A stretch of DNA of 64,000 nt from JAGVPT01 sp035505655 (lineage in GTDB: Bacteria; Bacteroidota; Ignavibacteria; UBA10030; UBA8401), in NCBI GenBank assembly GCA_035505655.1, contig DATJQP010000065.1:1-64000 (forward strand). The letters run 5' to 3'. Shown in pieces: positions 51,757 through 60,079 of this stretch (the first letter of the stretch is position 1; each line of letters opens with the position of its first letter). Position numbers and translations under genes: made by a program. A model generated the notes under the pieces. That model saw only the letters and a list, made by a program, of their open reading frames with translations, was not told the origin of the DNA and searched no databases.

Positions 51757-52722
51757 CTACGATAGCACAACAAAGTCTATATAAAGATACAAAATCGGGG
51801 CGACAAAAATCAAACTGTCAAACCGGTCGAGAACACCGCCGTGCCCGGGAATCAGGGATGAGGAGTCTTTGACTCCGGCATCGCGTTTGAAAAGAGATTC
51901 GACAAGGTCGCCCGTCTGGCCGAGTGTCCCCACAATGACTCCGATGAGAAGAGCCTGGTGGAATTCGAGGTAAGGGAGGAGAAACCCCTGCGCCACCCCC
52001 ATCGTCAGAACTGCTGCGACAAACCCCCAGACCGCCCCCTCCCAGGTCTTCTTCGGACTCACGCGTTCGAAGAGCTTGTGCCGTCCCATCGCGAGCCCGC
52101 CGAAGTACGCCGCCGTGTCGCACATCCAGATTGTCGCGAAGATCGCGATCACGGTAAGCCCGCCCCAACGGTAGGTGATCTCGCGGACAGAGGCATCCGG
52201 GAGAACCGCTGGCGTTTCGAGATGCTTCCGCACGAGCCAGTAGGGGAATTCGTTCCCGAAGAGCTCACGGAGACCGACAAGGGTCGCCAGAAAAAGTCCG
52301 ACATAAACGAGCCCGAGAATGGTGAACCCGGCATTGAGGAAGACCGAGCCGGCGTTCCGGAAGAGCTCGACGAGGAGAATGAGGACGATGAAGAGGAGAA
52401 AAAGGGTGAGAAAAAGCTGAAGCTTGGTGAGAACCGAGAGTGCAACTCCGTGCTCGAAGAAGAGCGGAAGGATGACGGCAGCGATCCTCTCATGGAAGAA
52501 CGCGATATTGAGGGCAACCGTCCCCGCGAACCCGGTGATCCGCTGAGGAGAAGCACCTTTGAGCGCCGCAAGACCGTAGAATTCGCCGAGCGCGAGCAGT
52601 GCGATTATGGTCACAAAGAGGAAAAAGAAGACACCCCCCACATACGTGACATAGAGGATTGCAGGAATGGCGACGATCGCGATAAGAACGCGCGATGCAA
52701 GGTTCGAAAGAGAAGAAGTCAT
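51757..52722 (-). CDS. cdsA: Phosphatidate cytidylyltransferase
   Basis: Integral membrane enzyme of 321 aa making CDP-diacylglycerol from phosphatidate and CTP, the precursor of most phospholipids. The CDS signature is complete: SLFKRDAGVKDSSSLIPGHGGVLDR. At least eight hydrophobic helices precede it, with an insert of about 60 residues in the middle. It overlaps the zinc-ribbon gene by ATGA and precedes rimO by 26 bases. Confidence 0.93.
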   Translation of the reverse strand: MTSSLSNLASRVLIAIVAIPAILYVTYVGGVFFFLFVTIIALLALGEFYGLAALKGASPQRITGFAGTVALNIAFFHERIAAVILPLFFEHGVALSVLTKLQLFLTLFLLFIVLILLVELFRNAGSVFLNAGFTILGLVYVGLFLATLVGLRELFGNEFPYWLVRKHLETPAVLPDASVREITYRWGGLTVIAIFATIWMCDTAAYFGGLAMGRHKLFERVSPKKTWEGAVWGFVAAVLTMGVAQGFLLPYLEFHQALLIGVIVGTLGQTGDLVESLFKRDAGVKDSSSLIPGHGGVLDRFDSLIFVAPILYLYIDFVVLS

Positions 52723-53186
52723 GGCGCCGGGTGCTCAAATGTGATGAACTCGGTAAGATCGTCGTTCCCGATGATCCGCACCGCGTCGGGAATTTCCTCT
52801 TTCGCGGTGTAGATCGCCGTTCGCTCCTCGCCTGTCAGGCGGGAGAGATAAAAGAAGGACCTGCCGGGAAAGACCACGACGGAGATTCCTGCGGCCTGGA
52901 GGTTCTTTGCGATGAGTTCCGCCTCACCTTCACTCGACGCACGGCCGAGGAGGGAATGGGTCTTCGTGAGACGACGGTGGGAAACGTCTTCGCAGAAGGT
53001 CCTCCCTCCTTCCGAGGAAGCGCAATCGCCGCAGACCGGCTTCCCGCACAGGACGCAGACTCCCGCGGCCCGTACTCCGACATGGTTCTCGCACTCGATC
53101 GGCTCTCCCTCGGCGAGAGGTCTCCCGCAGCAGGAGCAGAAGAAAACTCCGACCGGCGACTCCGCGCCACAAGCCCGGCACTTCAT
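52719..53186 (-). CDS. Zinc-ribbon protein with C-terminal DUF2007-like domain
   Basis: 155 aa, cytoplasmic, function unknown. Two to three CxxC pairs (CRACG, CSCCGR, CVLCGKPVCGDC) form a zinc-ribbon / B-box-like N-terminal half. The C-terminal half (about 85-150; GEAELIAKNLQAAGISVVVFPG, then FITFE) resembles the DUF2007 putative signal-transducing domain. Overlaps with genes on both sides (ATGA with cdsA, and the CPBP stop) indicate tight co-translation. Confidence 0.7.
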   Translation of the reverse strand: MKCRACGAESPVGVFFCSCCGRPLAEGEPIECENHVGVRAAGVCVLCGKPVCGDCASSEGGRTFCEDVSHRRLTKTHSLLGRASSEGEAELIAKNLQAAGISVVVFPGRSFFYLSRLTGEERTAIYTAKEEIPDAVRIIGNDDLTEFITFEHPAP

Positions 53187-54124
53187 CCAACACCTCCTTC
53201 AGGTTCAACTCTCTGCCTCGATGTCACCTGATGGTAGAAGTAGAGAGAGACGGCGAAGATGAGGCCGAACCCGAGCGTCGACGAGAGAACGAACTGCGCA
53301 GAGTAGTCGGAGAGAGAATTGAACATTTTCAGCGCCTCAGAACTCTCCGGCCGTCCGCCGAAGTAAACACCGAAGGTCGAGACGACATTGTTCGTGAAAT
53401 GGGCGGCGATCGGGACCAGAATAGTGCCGGATCTGGACATAAAAAAGCTGAAGAGAATCCCAAGGGAAACGAGGGGCACGACAAGGAACGGGTTGACATG
53501 GTAGAGACCGAAGATGATCCCCGTCGCCACGTATCCTGCAGTCTTGCCGGTCCCCAGGACCAGATTCTTCTGGATAAGCCCGCGGAAAAGAAGCTCCTCG
53601 CAGACCGCCGGGGTCAGGGAGACGACAAGGAGGACAAACATCAATTCTCCAGGAGAGTGCGCTTCGACCAGCTGCTGGTACGTCTCTTCAATGAGCCGCT
53701 TCATCATCTCGACGAAGGGACGAATCGATTCGGGAAGAGGTATCATATCCTGGAAAAAAAGGTACCCCTCCATGACCTGTTGAAGCGAAAATACGGCCAC
53801 GATCGCGAGGATGACCTCCGAAGCTTTTGGGAAGCGCCATGAGAAGGCGCGACGGAACGAACCATGCTGGTAGCGGATGAGGAAAAGCGTCGGCACAAGA
53901 AGAAAGAGGATCTGCGCGATCATCGTCGCGGCCCTCATCCATTGGACGTTACCGGCGGTGATCGACGAGCCGAAGATGAGGAGCGTGAGCCCTCCCCCGA
54001 CAACCTGATACAAAAAGAAGATGATGATCAGGGAGAGCGCCGCGAAGAGAACCGGTCGGATCCGGACGGCGTTCTCCTCCGGGAGCGGGAGAGCGGGTGT
54101 CGGTATCTCTGTGAACTCAGCCAC
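53183..54124 (-). CDS. CPBP family intramembrane metalloprotease (CAAX protease-like)
   Basis: Membrane protein of 313 aa, about eight helices, of the ABI/CPBP family. The catalytic motifs are AVCEELLFRGLIQKNL (EExxxR), FGLYHVNPF (FxxxH) and AAHFTNNV. Relatives process prenylated or bacteriocin-related proteins or have no known target. The start overlaps the stop of the deoxyhypusine synthase-like gene by eight bases. Confidence 0.9.
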   Translation of the reverse strand: MAEFTEIPTPALPLPEENAVRIRPVLFAALSLIIIFFLYQVVGGGLTLLIFGSSITAGNVQWMRAATMIAQILFLLVPTLFLIRYQHGSFRRAFSWRFPKASEVILAIVAVFSLQQVMEGYLFFQDMIPLPESIRPFVEMMKRLIEETYQQLVEAHSPGELMFVLLVVSLTPAVCEELLFRGLIQKNLVLGTGKTAGYVATGIIFGLYHVNPFLVVPLVSLGILFSFFMSRSGTILVPIAAHFTNNVVSTFGVYFGGRPESSEALKMFNSLSDYSAQFVLSSTLGFGLIFAVSLYFYHQVTSRQRVEPEGGVG

Positions 54125-55079
54125 GTCCCCTCAGCCGTTGTTTCACAAGAGCTGCAAGAAGAGGGATCATGATTTCGTGATGGCCCGAGAAATCGTATCC
54201 CCTGCCGTACTTCTGCGTGGGGCGCTGGACGACGTTCATCGCCGGACGGTAATGGCGTAGCATGTCGAAGTTTGCCGTCGTGAAGCCGCGTGCTTTGTCT
54301 CCGAGGTTTCGCGCCACGGTGAGTGCCTTGAGGAAGACCTCGGGCATAATGACCGCCGACCCGATATTGAGGACAACTCCTCCGTTCACAAGTCCTCCAA
54401 CAACGTTGGCGAAAATTTTAAAGTCCCGAAAGCTCAGCTCTCCCGTCGCCGCACCATCCATCGTCGGCTGCTGGTGGACGATGTCGGTTCCGATCGCCGC
54501 GTGAACGGTGACCGGTACTCCGAGCTCGTAACACGAGGCCAGGATACTCACGCCCTTGTTCCTGGCAGGGGCTTCGACGAGCGCGCGCCCGAGCGTCTCG
54601 CCGTAGCCGAGGTCGGTCATCGTGTGGCCGATCGTAAGCGAGGAATTGATGAACTCTCCCGTCTCCCTCGACATCCCGAATCGTCCGTCGAGGATGTTCT
54701 CCGCGACATCCTCCGAGGTCTTTCCCCACAGAGCCGTCTCCACATCATGGATGGACGCCGCGCCGTTCATCGCAACGGCCGTCACAATTTTCCTCCGTGC
54801 AAGGTCGATGAGAACGGGAGCGAGCCCGACCTTCACCACATGCGCCCCCATCATGACGATGACCGGCTTCTTTCTCCGCGCCGCCCGGACTATCTCGTCG
54901 GCGAACTCTCTGAGCTGAGCCGCCGCAAGGATGCGGGGCATCGATGCGATGAATTCCCCGAAGGTCCCTTTTGAGGGGTCGAACGGGGTGGCGAAATCCT
55001 TCGGGGTCACCTTGCTTTTCCGGGTCTTGATGGAGATCGTCCTGATCTTCGAGAGGTCTGCCTGAGTATATCGTGACAT
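54117..55079 (-). CDS. Deoxyhypusine synthase-like protein
   Basis: 320 aa. The segment PVIVMMGAHVVKVGLAPVLIDL, then NGAASIHDVETALWGKTSEDVAEN and FGMSRETGEFINSS, is characteristic of a bacterial family related to deoxyhypusine synthase, an NAD-dependent enzyme that uses spermidine. Bacteria lack the eIF5A substrate, and some relatives make homospermidine or related amines, so the reaction is not certain here. A C-terminal lysine of the type needed in the family is not obvious to me. It lies between DUF3108 and CPBP genes, without polyamine genes nearby. Confidence 0.75.
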   Translation of the reverse strand: MSRYTQADLSKIRTISIKTRKSKVTPKDFATPFDPSKGTFGEFIASMPRILAAAQLREFADEIVRAARRKKPVIVMMGAHVVKVGLAPVLIDLARRKIVTAVAMNGAASIHDVETALWGKTSEDVAENILDGRFGMSRETGEFINSSLTIGHTMTDLGYGETLGRALVEAPARNKGVSILASCYELGVPVTVHAAIGTDIVHQQPTMDGAATGELSFRDFKIFANVVGGLVNGGVVLNIGSAVIMPEVFLKALTVARNLGDKARGFTTANFDMLRHYRPAMNVVQRPTQKYGRGYDFSGHHEIMIPLLAALVKQRLRGRG

Positions 55080-55889
55080 TTATTTTGTCCTCGCTTTCAG
55101 CTCTCCGTTGATGCCGGAGTATTCGCGCAGCTCCGCGTTGATCGACCCGATGAGGACCTTCGTGCTCACCTTCACCGGAATCTTTCGGTCGTCGTCCGAC
55201 AACCAGATGAGCACGCGTCCTTCGCTCTTGAAAAGTCCCCCTTCTTTCGCCAGCGGCTCGATGAGGAGACAGTTGAAGGTCCCGGCCTCCACCTTGATGG
55301 TCTGCCGGCCGAGAAACTTCACATCGAGCTCGTACGTCGAGTCCTTGTAGAAATTGTGAAGATGGATCCTGTCGCCCACCTTCCTCTGCGAGAAATCAAG
55401 CGTCCTCGCATAGTAGAAGGCGGACATGATGTCGTGCACGGCCGGCGGGATGGCGTACGTTTTTTCCGAGGTTCTGACGATGTGGTTGGTTTGATCGAAA
55501 TCCGCCGTGAAGTCCCTCCGGTAATGCCCCTCCTTGATATGCTGTTCGAAGTGCCAGGGGTAAATGCTGTCAACGTCGAGATGAGTCTGGTAACGGTCGC
55601 GCACTTCATAGAACCAGGAAAAGGTCGGCGTGGAATTTACCTGGAAGGAAACAAAATAGCATTGATGCCCGGCGACCGTGTCGTAGGAGGGAATCGACAT
55701 GATTGCCTCTCCGGCGGTGATGAACCCGTATCCGACGTCGAAGACGAGCTTCTCACCGACGGCGAACGCAGACTGTGCGGGCATTTCGACGGGCCCGTCT
55801 GACCTGAGGATGGACGGAGTCAGGAACGCCGCCACGGCAAAGAGCGCCTGAACAAGGCGTGAGGCGATCGCTTTCGTTTGTCTATTCAT
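55080..55889 (-). CDS. DUF3108 domain protein, secreted
   Basis: 269 aa. The ATG at 55889 gives a signal peptide (LVQALFAVAAFLTPSILRS); the much longer frame upstream overlaps the glycosyltransferase gene and is not used. The mature part shows FAVGEKLVFDVGYGFITAGEAIM, FEQHIKEGHYRRDF and VWLSDDDRKIPVKVSTKVLIG-like sequence, typical of DUF3108 lipid-binding-like periplasmic proteins found beside envelope genes. It overlaps the glycosyltransferase stop by eight bases. Confidence 0.87.
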   Translation of the reverse strand: MNRQTKAIASRLVQALFAVAAFLTPSILRSDGPVEMPAQSAFAVGEKLVFDVGYGFITAGEAIMSIPSYDTVAGHQCYFVSFQVNSTPTFSWFYEVRDRYQTHLDVDSIYPWHFEQHIKEGHYRRDFTADFDQTNHIVRTSEKTYAIPPAVHDIMSAFYYARTLDFSQRKVGDRIHLHNFYKDSTYELDVKFLGRQTIKVEAGTFNCLLIEPLAKEGGLFKSEGRVLIWLSDDDRKIPVKVSTKVLIGSINAELREYSGINGELKARTK

Positions 55890-56901
55890 TGATGAGTTCT
55901 TTGACAGCATCGTAGACCTTCCCGACTTCGATCTGGTCCATGCAAACGTTGGATCGGCAATCTGATCCTTTACAAAGGGGGCACGCCCCGTTGTCCGCCA
56001 CGAATATCCGTTTTTTTTCGCTGTACGGTCCCCACCGGACGGGGCTGCACTGTATGATGGGTGGAAAGAAAGCCACCACCGGTGTTCCGACGACGGCGGC
56101 AATGTGCATCGGACCTGTCGAATTGGAGATGAAAACGACCGCCCGGCGCAGAAGCGCGGCAAGCTCGCCGAGCGATAGATCTCCCGCGAAGGTCACTGCG
56201 GGAGATCCGAGTCCTCCGGCCGTCATGCTCACAAGCGCCGACTCTTCCTTCCCTCCTGTGACGACGATCTTCAAACCCAACTCTTCCGAGATCCGGTTCC
56301 CGAGCTCGGTGAAGTTCACGGCGGGCCAGTCGCGCGCGGATCCGCCGCTCCCCGGATGCAGGACCGCGAATTTTTCCCCCTTCCCGAGCCCCTTTCCCGC
56401 CAAAATCGAATCGACAGCCCTTTCCGACGAAGGCTCTGTGCGAAACTCAAATTCAGGGGACGAGGCCGGGTCGATGCTGAGCGCAGAGAGAAGATTGAGA
56501 TTATACTCGACTTCGTGTCGCCGGGCGTCTTTTCGGTGCTCGTAGATTCTTTTGTTATACAGAAACGAATACCAGCGATACCCCGAGCCCACGCGGACCC
56601 GTATGCCGGCGAGGAAAAGAATCAGGGTGGGGCGAAATCGGGGATACGGTATGATCGCGACGTCGAACTTCTTCTCGCGGATGCTCAAAAGCATTGACCA
56701 GAGCGACGCGATGCTCCCTTCGTTTTCGTAGACAAGAACTTCATCAACGCACGAATGGCGTTCGACGAGCTCGCGTGTGTATTCTCTTACGAGGACGGTG
56801 ATCGAGGCTCCCGGGAACTTCCGTTTGAGAAGCGGGAGCATTGGCAATGAGAGGATGACGTCTCCGATCCTGTCGGTGCGGACGAGAAGGATATTTTTCA
56901 C
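55882..56901 (-). CDS. Glycosyltransferase family 9 (heptosyltransferase-like)
   Basis: 339 aa from GTG at 56901, giving KNILLVRTDRIGDVILSLP, the standard GT9 N-terminus. Further motifs are FAVLHPGSGGSARDWP and SNSTGPMHIAAVVGTPVVAFF, the ADP-heptose binding region. The enzyme would add a heptose or other sugar to lipopolysaccharide core or a related glycan. The C-terminus has a CPLCKGSDC cysteine group. The longer TTG start at 56952 would leave almost no leader after the promoter at 56965, which supports the GTG. Confidence 0.88.
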   Translation of the reverse strand: MKNILLVRTDRIGDVILSLPMLPLLKRKFPGASITVLVREYTRELVERHSCVDEVLVYENEGSIASLWSMLLSIREKKFDVAIIPYPRFRPTLILFLAGIRVRVGSGYRWYSFLYNKRIYEHRKDARRHEVEYNLNLLSALSIDPASSPEFEFRTEPSSERAVDSILAGKGLGKGEKFAVLHPGSGGSARDWPAVNFTELGNRISEELGLKIVVTGGKEESALVSMTAGGLGSPAVTFAGDLSLGELAALLRRAVVFISNSTGPMHIAAVVGTPVVAFFPPIIQCSPVRWGPYSEKKRIFVADNGACPLCKGSDCRSNVCMDQIEVGKVYDAVKELINE

Positions 56902-56964
56902 TTCCGGGTTCAAAAGGATGCCGACGTGGGGAGCGGGGTCTGCCTCTCGCAACGATATTCAAAC

Positions 56965-56995
56965 GTAATATACGCCAACGGCGACTCAGTCGCAA
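56965..56995 (-). promoter_or_regulatory. Promoter of the GT9-to-cstA gene cluster
   Basis: TTG (56995-56993), 20 bp, TATATTAC (56972-56965) on the minus strand. Another perfect TAnnTTTG (TACGTTTG) overlaps but has no suitable TTG. Genes downstream follow with gaps of at most about 90 bases, so this may drive the whole run to 42747. Confidence 0.5.
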
Positions 56996-57046
56996 GGTAA
57001 ACGGCGGCTGGAATGAACGGAGGATGGATATCAGGCGGCGGAGTCT

Positions 57047-57691
57047 TTAACGGAGAGGCATGTCCAGAATGCCGTACCTCCCCCAGTGTTGGAAATCGAA
57101 GTGCCACCATTCGGTGCGCATGGTGAGGAACCCGTGATTCGTCATGACACGTTCGAGGAGCGCCCGGTTCTTCAGCTCGGCCTCCGGAAGATTGGTGAAA
57201 TCGCAGTGTGCCCGCACGGTGAAATCATCGAACGGAGTCGGCATGGAAAGCTCATGACCATGCGAGTCAACCAGCGTGAGATCCACCGCCGCACCACGAT
57301 TGTGCCGGGAGCCTTTCGATGGGTTCGCGACGTACCGATCGTCGGGAACTGCGGCCCAGAGCTTTTTCTGGACTGAGAGGGGACGGTACGCATCGAAGAT
57401 TTTGAGGCCAAGACCGAGGGGCCTCAGCTCGCGCTGAGCCGCGCTGAGGCTCTCTGCGACAATGCGGCGAAGCATGCACCGTGCGACAGGATACAGGACA
57501 TGGTGGGTGAAGTTGTTCGCCGTCGCATACCGGAGGTCGAGGACGATGGTCGAATCGACGTCACGGACGTCGACAAGCTCGTTGGGGGAATTCTTATGAG
57601 GCGACGCGGCGGGAAAAAGAAAGAGAAAAAAGAGCAGGACGGGAAGCAGATGCCCGATGTTCCTCTCGGTTCCAGGTTTGACGTCGTGCAT
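57047..57691 (-). CDS. D-alanyl-D-alanine dipeptidase (VanX/DdpX-like), M15D family
   Basis: 214 aa with a signal peptide (HLLPVLLFFLFLFPAAS). The zinc site SRHNRGAAVDLTL and the catalytic EWWHFDF, with RPLSVQKKLW and IFDAYRP before it, are those of VanX-type dipeptidases, which split D-Ala-D-Ala. An exported version suggests use of peptidoglycan breakdown products rather than vancomycin resistance; no vanH or vanA is present. It is the last gene of the FKBP-ferredoxin-reductase group, 39 bases after the reductase. Confidence 0.88.
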   Translation of the reverse strand: MHDVKPGTERNIGHLLPVLLFFLFLFPAASPHKNSPNELVDVRDVDSTIVLDLRYATANNFTHHVLYPVARCMLRRIVAESLSAAQRELRPLGLGLKIFDAYRPLSVQKKLWAAVPDDRYVANPSKGSRHNRGAAVDLTLVDSHGHELSMPTPFDDFTVRAHCDFTNLPEAELKNRALLERVMTNHGFLTMRTEWWHFDFQHWGRYGILDMPLR

Positions 57692-57730
57692 CGTACAGCT
57701 CCCAGCGACACCGGTTGATCCGGAGCCAGA

Positions 57731-58900
57731 TCATGAAACAAAAACTCTTGCCACCTCGAGGAGCATCGACGGTCTGTTCCAGAGCGCCACGCGGAAAATG
57801 CCTCCGAGCGTCCGTTTCTCCTCCGGGAGCTTGAGTGCACTGTCGCAGATGGAATTCAGGGTCTCGTCCGAGAAGCCGGCAATCGCTTCCTTGATATTAT
57901 AGAAGACATCATGGCGCCACCCAAGCCGTTTGTGCCACCGCTTTTCGTACTCGGTCAGATGAGAAAGATCCTTCGAGGCGATTGCCTCCGCGGCAATTTC
58001 TCCCCCCATCATCCCGCCGATCATGCCGCTGACGATCCCTCCTCCCGAGACCGGATTCACCTGATGAGCGGCATCCCCAACCAGGAGGACATTGTTCTCA
58101 ACAATCTTCGCACACGTCTTGGCGCACGGAACTCCTCCGGCGATATGCGTGAGAATCGCCGCACGGGGGAATTTCTTCTCGATGAATTCCTGCAGGAACC
58201 GGATCGCGGGTTTTTTCTTCGCCTCCTCTACGCTCAGACCAAGCCCCACGTTCGCAGTATTCTTCCCCTTCGGAAAGACCCAGAGGTACCCTCCGGGAGA
58301 GACATCGTCCCCGAAATAGAAATCGAGAACATCATTTTCCAGGTCGATCCCGGAGATCGTCATCTGTGCGCAGCTTTCCATGTCGCGGATATGACACGTC
58401 GTGTCGATCCCCGCCCACTTCCCCACTCTCGATTCCACGCCATCGGCCGCGATAACAACCCTACACCGGATGTCGACCTTTTCATCCTTCACCAGAGCCC
58501 GGACGCCGACCGCAGCGCCTTTGTCATCCTTTAGGAGGTCGTAGACGTACGCCTTCGTCACCACTTCCGCCCCTTCGTTCGCGGCGAGCTTCGCGAGTTC
58601 GTAATCGAAAATGCGTCGCTCGAGGACGTAGCCAACCCCGTCGAGCCTGGGGACGACACTCTTTCCATTCGGGGCAATCAGCCGAAACTTTGTCACGGTC
58701 GAGGCGATCCATTTGGGGTCGGGCTGGATAAACTGAACGACACCCTCATGGCTCACCGCTTCCCCGCAACGCACGGGGTATCCTACATCCCTGTCCTTCT
58801 CGAGCATCAGGACAGAGGCGCCTCCGGCGGCGGCGTACCGTGCGGCGGTTGAGCCGGCCGGGCCGGCACCGACAACGACGATGTCGTAGTCCTGTCTCAT
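57731..58900 (-). CDS. Geranylgeranyl reductase family flavoprotein
   Basis: FAD-dependent oxidoreductase, 389 aa. The N-terminal FAD site is IVVVGAGPAGSTAARYAA, followed by YPVRCGEAVSHEGVV, GVESRVGKWAG, GYLWVFPKGKNTANVGLG and VLLVGDAAHQVNPVSGGGI, all typical of the geranylgeranyl reductase (GGR) family. Such enzymes saturate isoprenoid chains of archaeal-type lipids, chlorophyll or menaquinone. The start overlaps the ferredoxin gene by ATGA, and in archaea GGR receives electrons from a ferredoxin, which fits. The substrate here is unknown. Confidence 0.88.
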   Translation of the reverse strand: MRQDYDIVVVGAGPAGSTAARYAAAGGASVLMLEKDRDVGYPVRCGEAVSHEGVVQFIQPDPKWIASTVTKFRLIAPNGKSVVPRLDGVGYVLERRIFDYELAKLAANEGAEVVTKAYVYDLLKDDKGAAVGVRALVKDEKVDIRCRVVIAADGVESRVGKWAGIDTTCHIRDMESCAQMTISGIDLENDVLDFYFGDDVSPGGYLWVFPKGKNTANVGLGLSVEEAKKKPAIRFLQEFIEKKFPRAAILTHIAGGVPCAKTCAKIVENNVLLVGDAAHQVNPVSGGGIVSGMIGGMMGGEIAAEAIASKDLSHLTEYEKRWHKRLGWRHDVFYNIKEAIAGFSDETLNSICDSALKLPEEKRTLGGIFRVALWNRPSMLLEVARVFVS

Positions 58901-59157
58901 TTCACCGAAGAGGCAAACTGCATATTGTCCAGAGCCGAGATTTCCCTCGGAAGGTTTGTGACTCCCTCGCGATGAAACTCAATCACTTCCCATGGGCAGG
59001 CCCAAACGCACTTCCGGCAATTTGTGCACCGCTCCTCGATGATGGCGATCTTCGACTCCTGAAGCTCAATGGCATCTTCCGGGCATACGCCAACGCAGCA
59101 ACCGCAGTAATCGCACTTGCCGGGACGGATATGAATCATGAGATACGGTTTGGGCAT
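58897..59157 (-). CDS. Two-[4Fe-4S] ferredoxin coupled to the geranylgeranyl reductase gene
   Basis: 86 aa. Cluster ligands are C15, C18, C21 and C25 (CDYCGCCVGVC) and C44, C47, C50 and C54 (CTNCRKCVWAC), each with a downstream Pro. The C-terminal about 25 residues are not part of the ferredoxin fold. The gene overlaps the reductase gene by four bases and is the likely electron donor. It lies 15 bases after the FKBP gene. Confidence 0.92.
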   Translation of the reverse strand: MPKPYLMIHIRPGKCDYCGCCVGVCPEDAIELQESKIAIIEERCTNCRKCVWACPWEVIEFHREGVTNLPREISALDNMQFASSVK

Positions 59158-59172
59158 GGCGCGGGGAAAATC

Positions 59173-59574
59173 CTACTTGATGGAAAGAAGCTCAACCTGA
59201 AAGATAAGCGTTGCATTCGGTGGAATGATTCCGCCGATTCCCCTGCTCCCGTAGCCAAGCTCGGGAGGGACGTAGAATTTGGAGATCCCGCCAACTTTCA
59301 TCGTGGCAACTCCGTCGTCCCATCCCTGGATAACCTCTCCCGCACCAAGCTTGAAAGTAAACGGTTGATCCCGGTCGACCGAGCTGTCAAATTTCGTGCT
59401 ATCCTCAAGCCAACCAATGTAATTCACCGTCACAGAATCCCCCTTTTTGGGCGAGGCCCCCGTCCCTTCCCTGAGAACTTCGTACCTCATGCCCGAGTCG
59501 GTTACCAATGCTTTCTCCTTCGCGCATCCCCCAAGGGCGACGGCGACGATGCAAAAAGCGGCGGCGATTTTCAT
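59173..59574 (-). CDS. FKBP-type peptidyl-prolyl isomerase, lipoprotein
   Basis: 133 aa. A lipoprotein signal (CIVAVALGGC; acylated Cys about residue 17) is followed by a single FKBP domain, with GDSVTVNYIGWLEDSTKFDSS, VIQGWDDGVATMKVGG and PPELGYGSRGIGGIIPPNATLIF. The aromatic active-site residues (Tyr, Asp, Phe, Trp, Tyr) are present. It is the first gene of the group with ferredoxin, reductase and VanX. Confidence 0.92.
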   Translation of the reverse strand: MKIAAAFCIVAVALGGCAKEKALVTDSGMRYEVLREGTGASPKKGDSVTVNYIGWLEDSTKFDSSVDRDQPFTFKLGAGEVIQGWDDGVATMKVGGISKFYVPPELGYGSRGIGGIIPPNATLIFQVELLSIK

Positions 59575-59602
59575 ATTCCGAACAATAATGGGTGTTCAGC
59601 GT

Positions 59603-59633
59603 TCAAAGTAGTGAAAAGATTCATAACATCCAA
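59603..59633 (-). promoter_or_regulatory. Promoter of the FKBP/ferredoxin/reductase/VanX group
   Basis: TTG (59633-59631), 20 bp, TACTTTGA (59610-59603) on the minus strand, about 30 bases before the ATG at 59574. Confidence 0.5.
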
Positions 59634-59772
59634 TCGCTCCGGATACGCGGGGTGAATCATCTTGTGTGATTGCGTCCAATCGCCGTGAGACTTTGATCCG
59701 TCGATGATCCTACTTCAGTTTCTTCGCGTAATCTGCAATTTGGAGCCCTTGAATACCTCGGGAGGAATAACG

Positions 59773-59871
59773 ATGGCAATAGAATCGGGCGTGCGTTCGA
59801 ATTTGCTGAAAGAGCCTCAATGGTTCGATCAGTCTCCGAATGTTTTTCGAGGGAGCAGGGTCGCAGGATGA
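59773..59871 (+). CDS. Possible 32-codon small ORF
   Basis: In the gene-free stretch 59634-60000 an ATG at 59773 has GGAGG seven bases upstream and reads 32 codons to TGA at 59871 (ends ...FRGSRVAG). No similarity is recognised and the strong ribosome-binding sequence may be chance. The rest of this stretch (59575-60000) holds the FKBP promoter and nothing else seen. Confidence 0.2.
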   Translation: MAIESGVRSNLLKEPQWFDQSPNVFRGSRVAG

Positions 59872-60000
59872 GTGCAATCCTTCAGTTCACTTCTGCACAA
59901 TCCCCTGGAAGAGCCTTCGAATGATGACGCCGCAAATGCTCGATTTATGGGCAATCAGGATCGTATCCTGGCGCCGGTTTGCGGGAATCCACCCATCAAC

Positions 60001-60060
60001 AAAAAATCCATGCGGTCAGCGGCGGGCTGAGTGTTTGGCCCGCTTAGAACCGCATGGATT
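60001..60060 (-). terminator. Intrinsic terminator of hup (HU)
   Basis: A 12-bp perfect stem AATCCATGCGGT (60005-60016) / ACCGCATGGATT (60049-60060) encloses an inner stem GGCGGGC / GCCCGC. On the minus strand the hairpin is followed by a run of six T residues. It lies 20 bases after the HU stop codon. Confidence 0.9.
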
Positions 60061-60079
60061 CAGTTGAAACTGAGGTGAC

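Noticed and set aside
57047..57691. Vancomycin resistance cluster
   Set aside because: Only a VanX-like dipeptidase is present; vanH, vanA and a VanRS pair are missing, and the protein has a signal peptide unlike resistance VanX.
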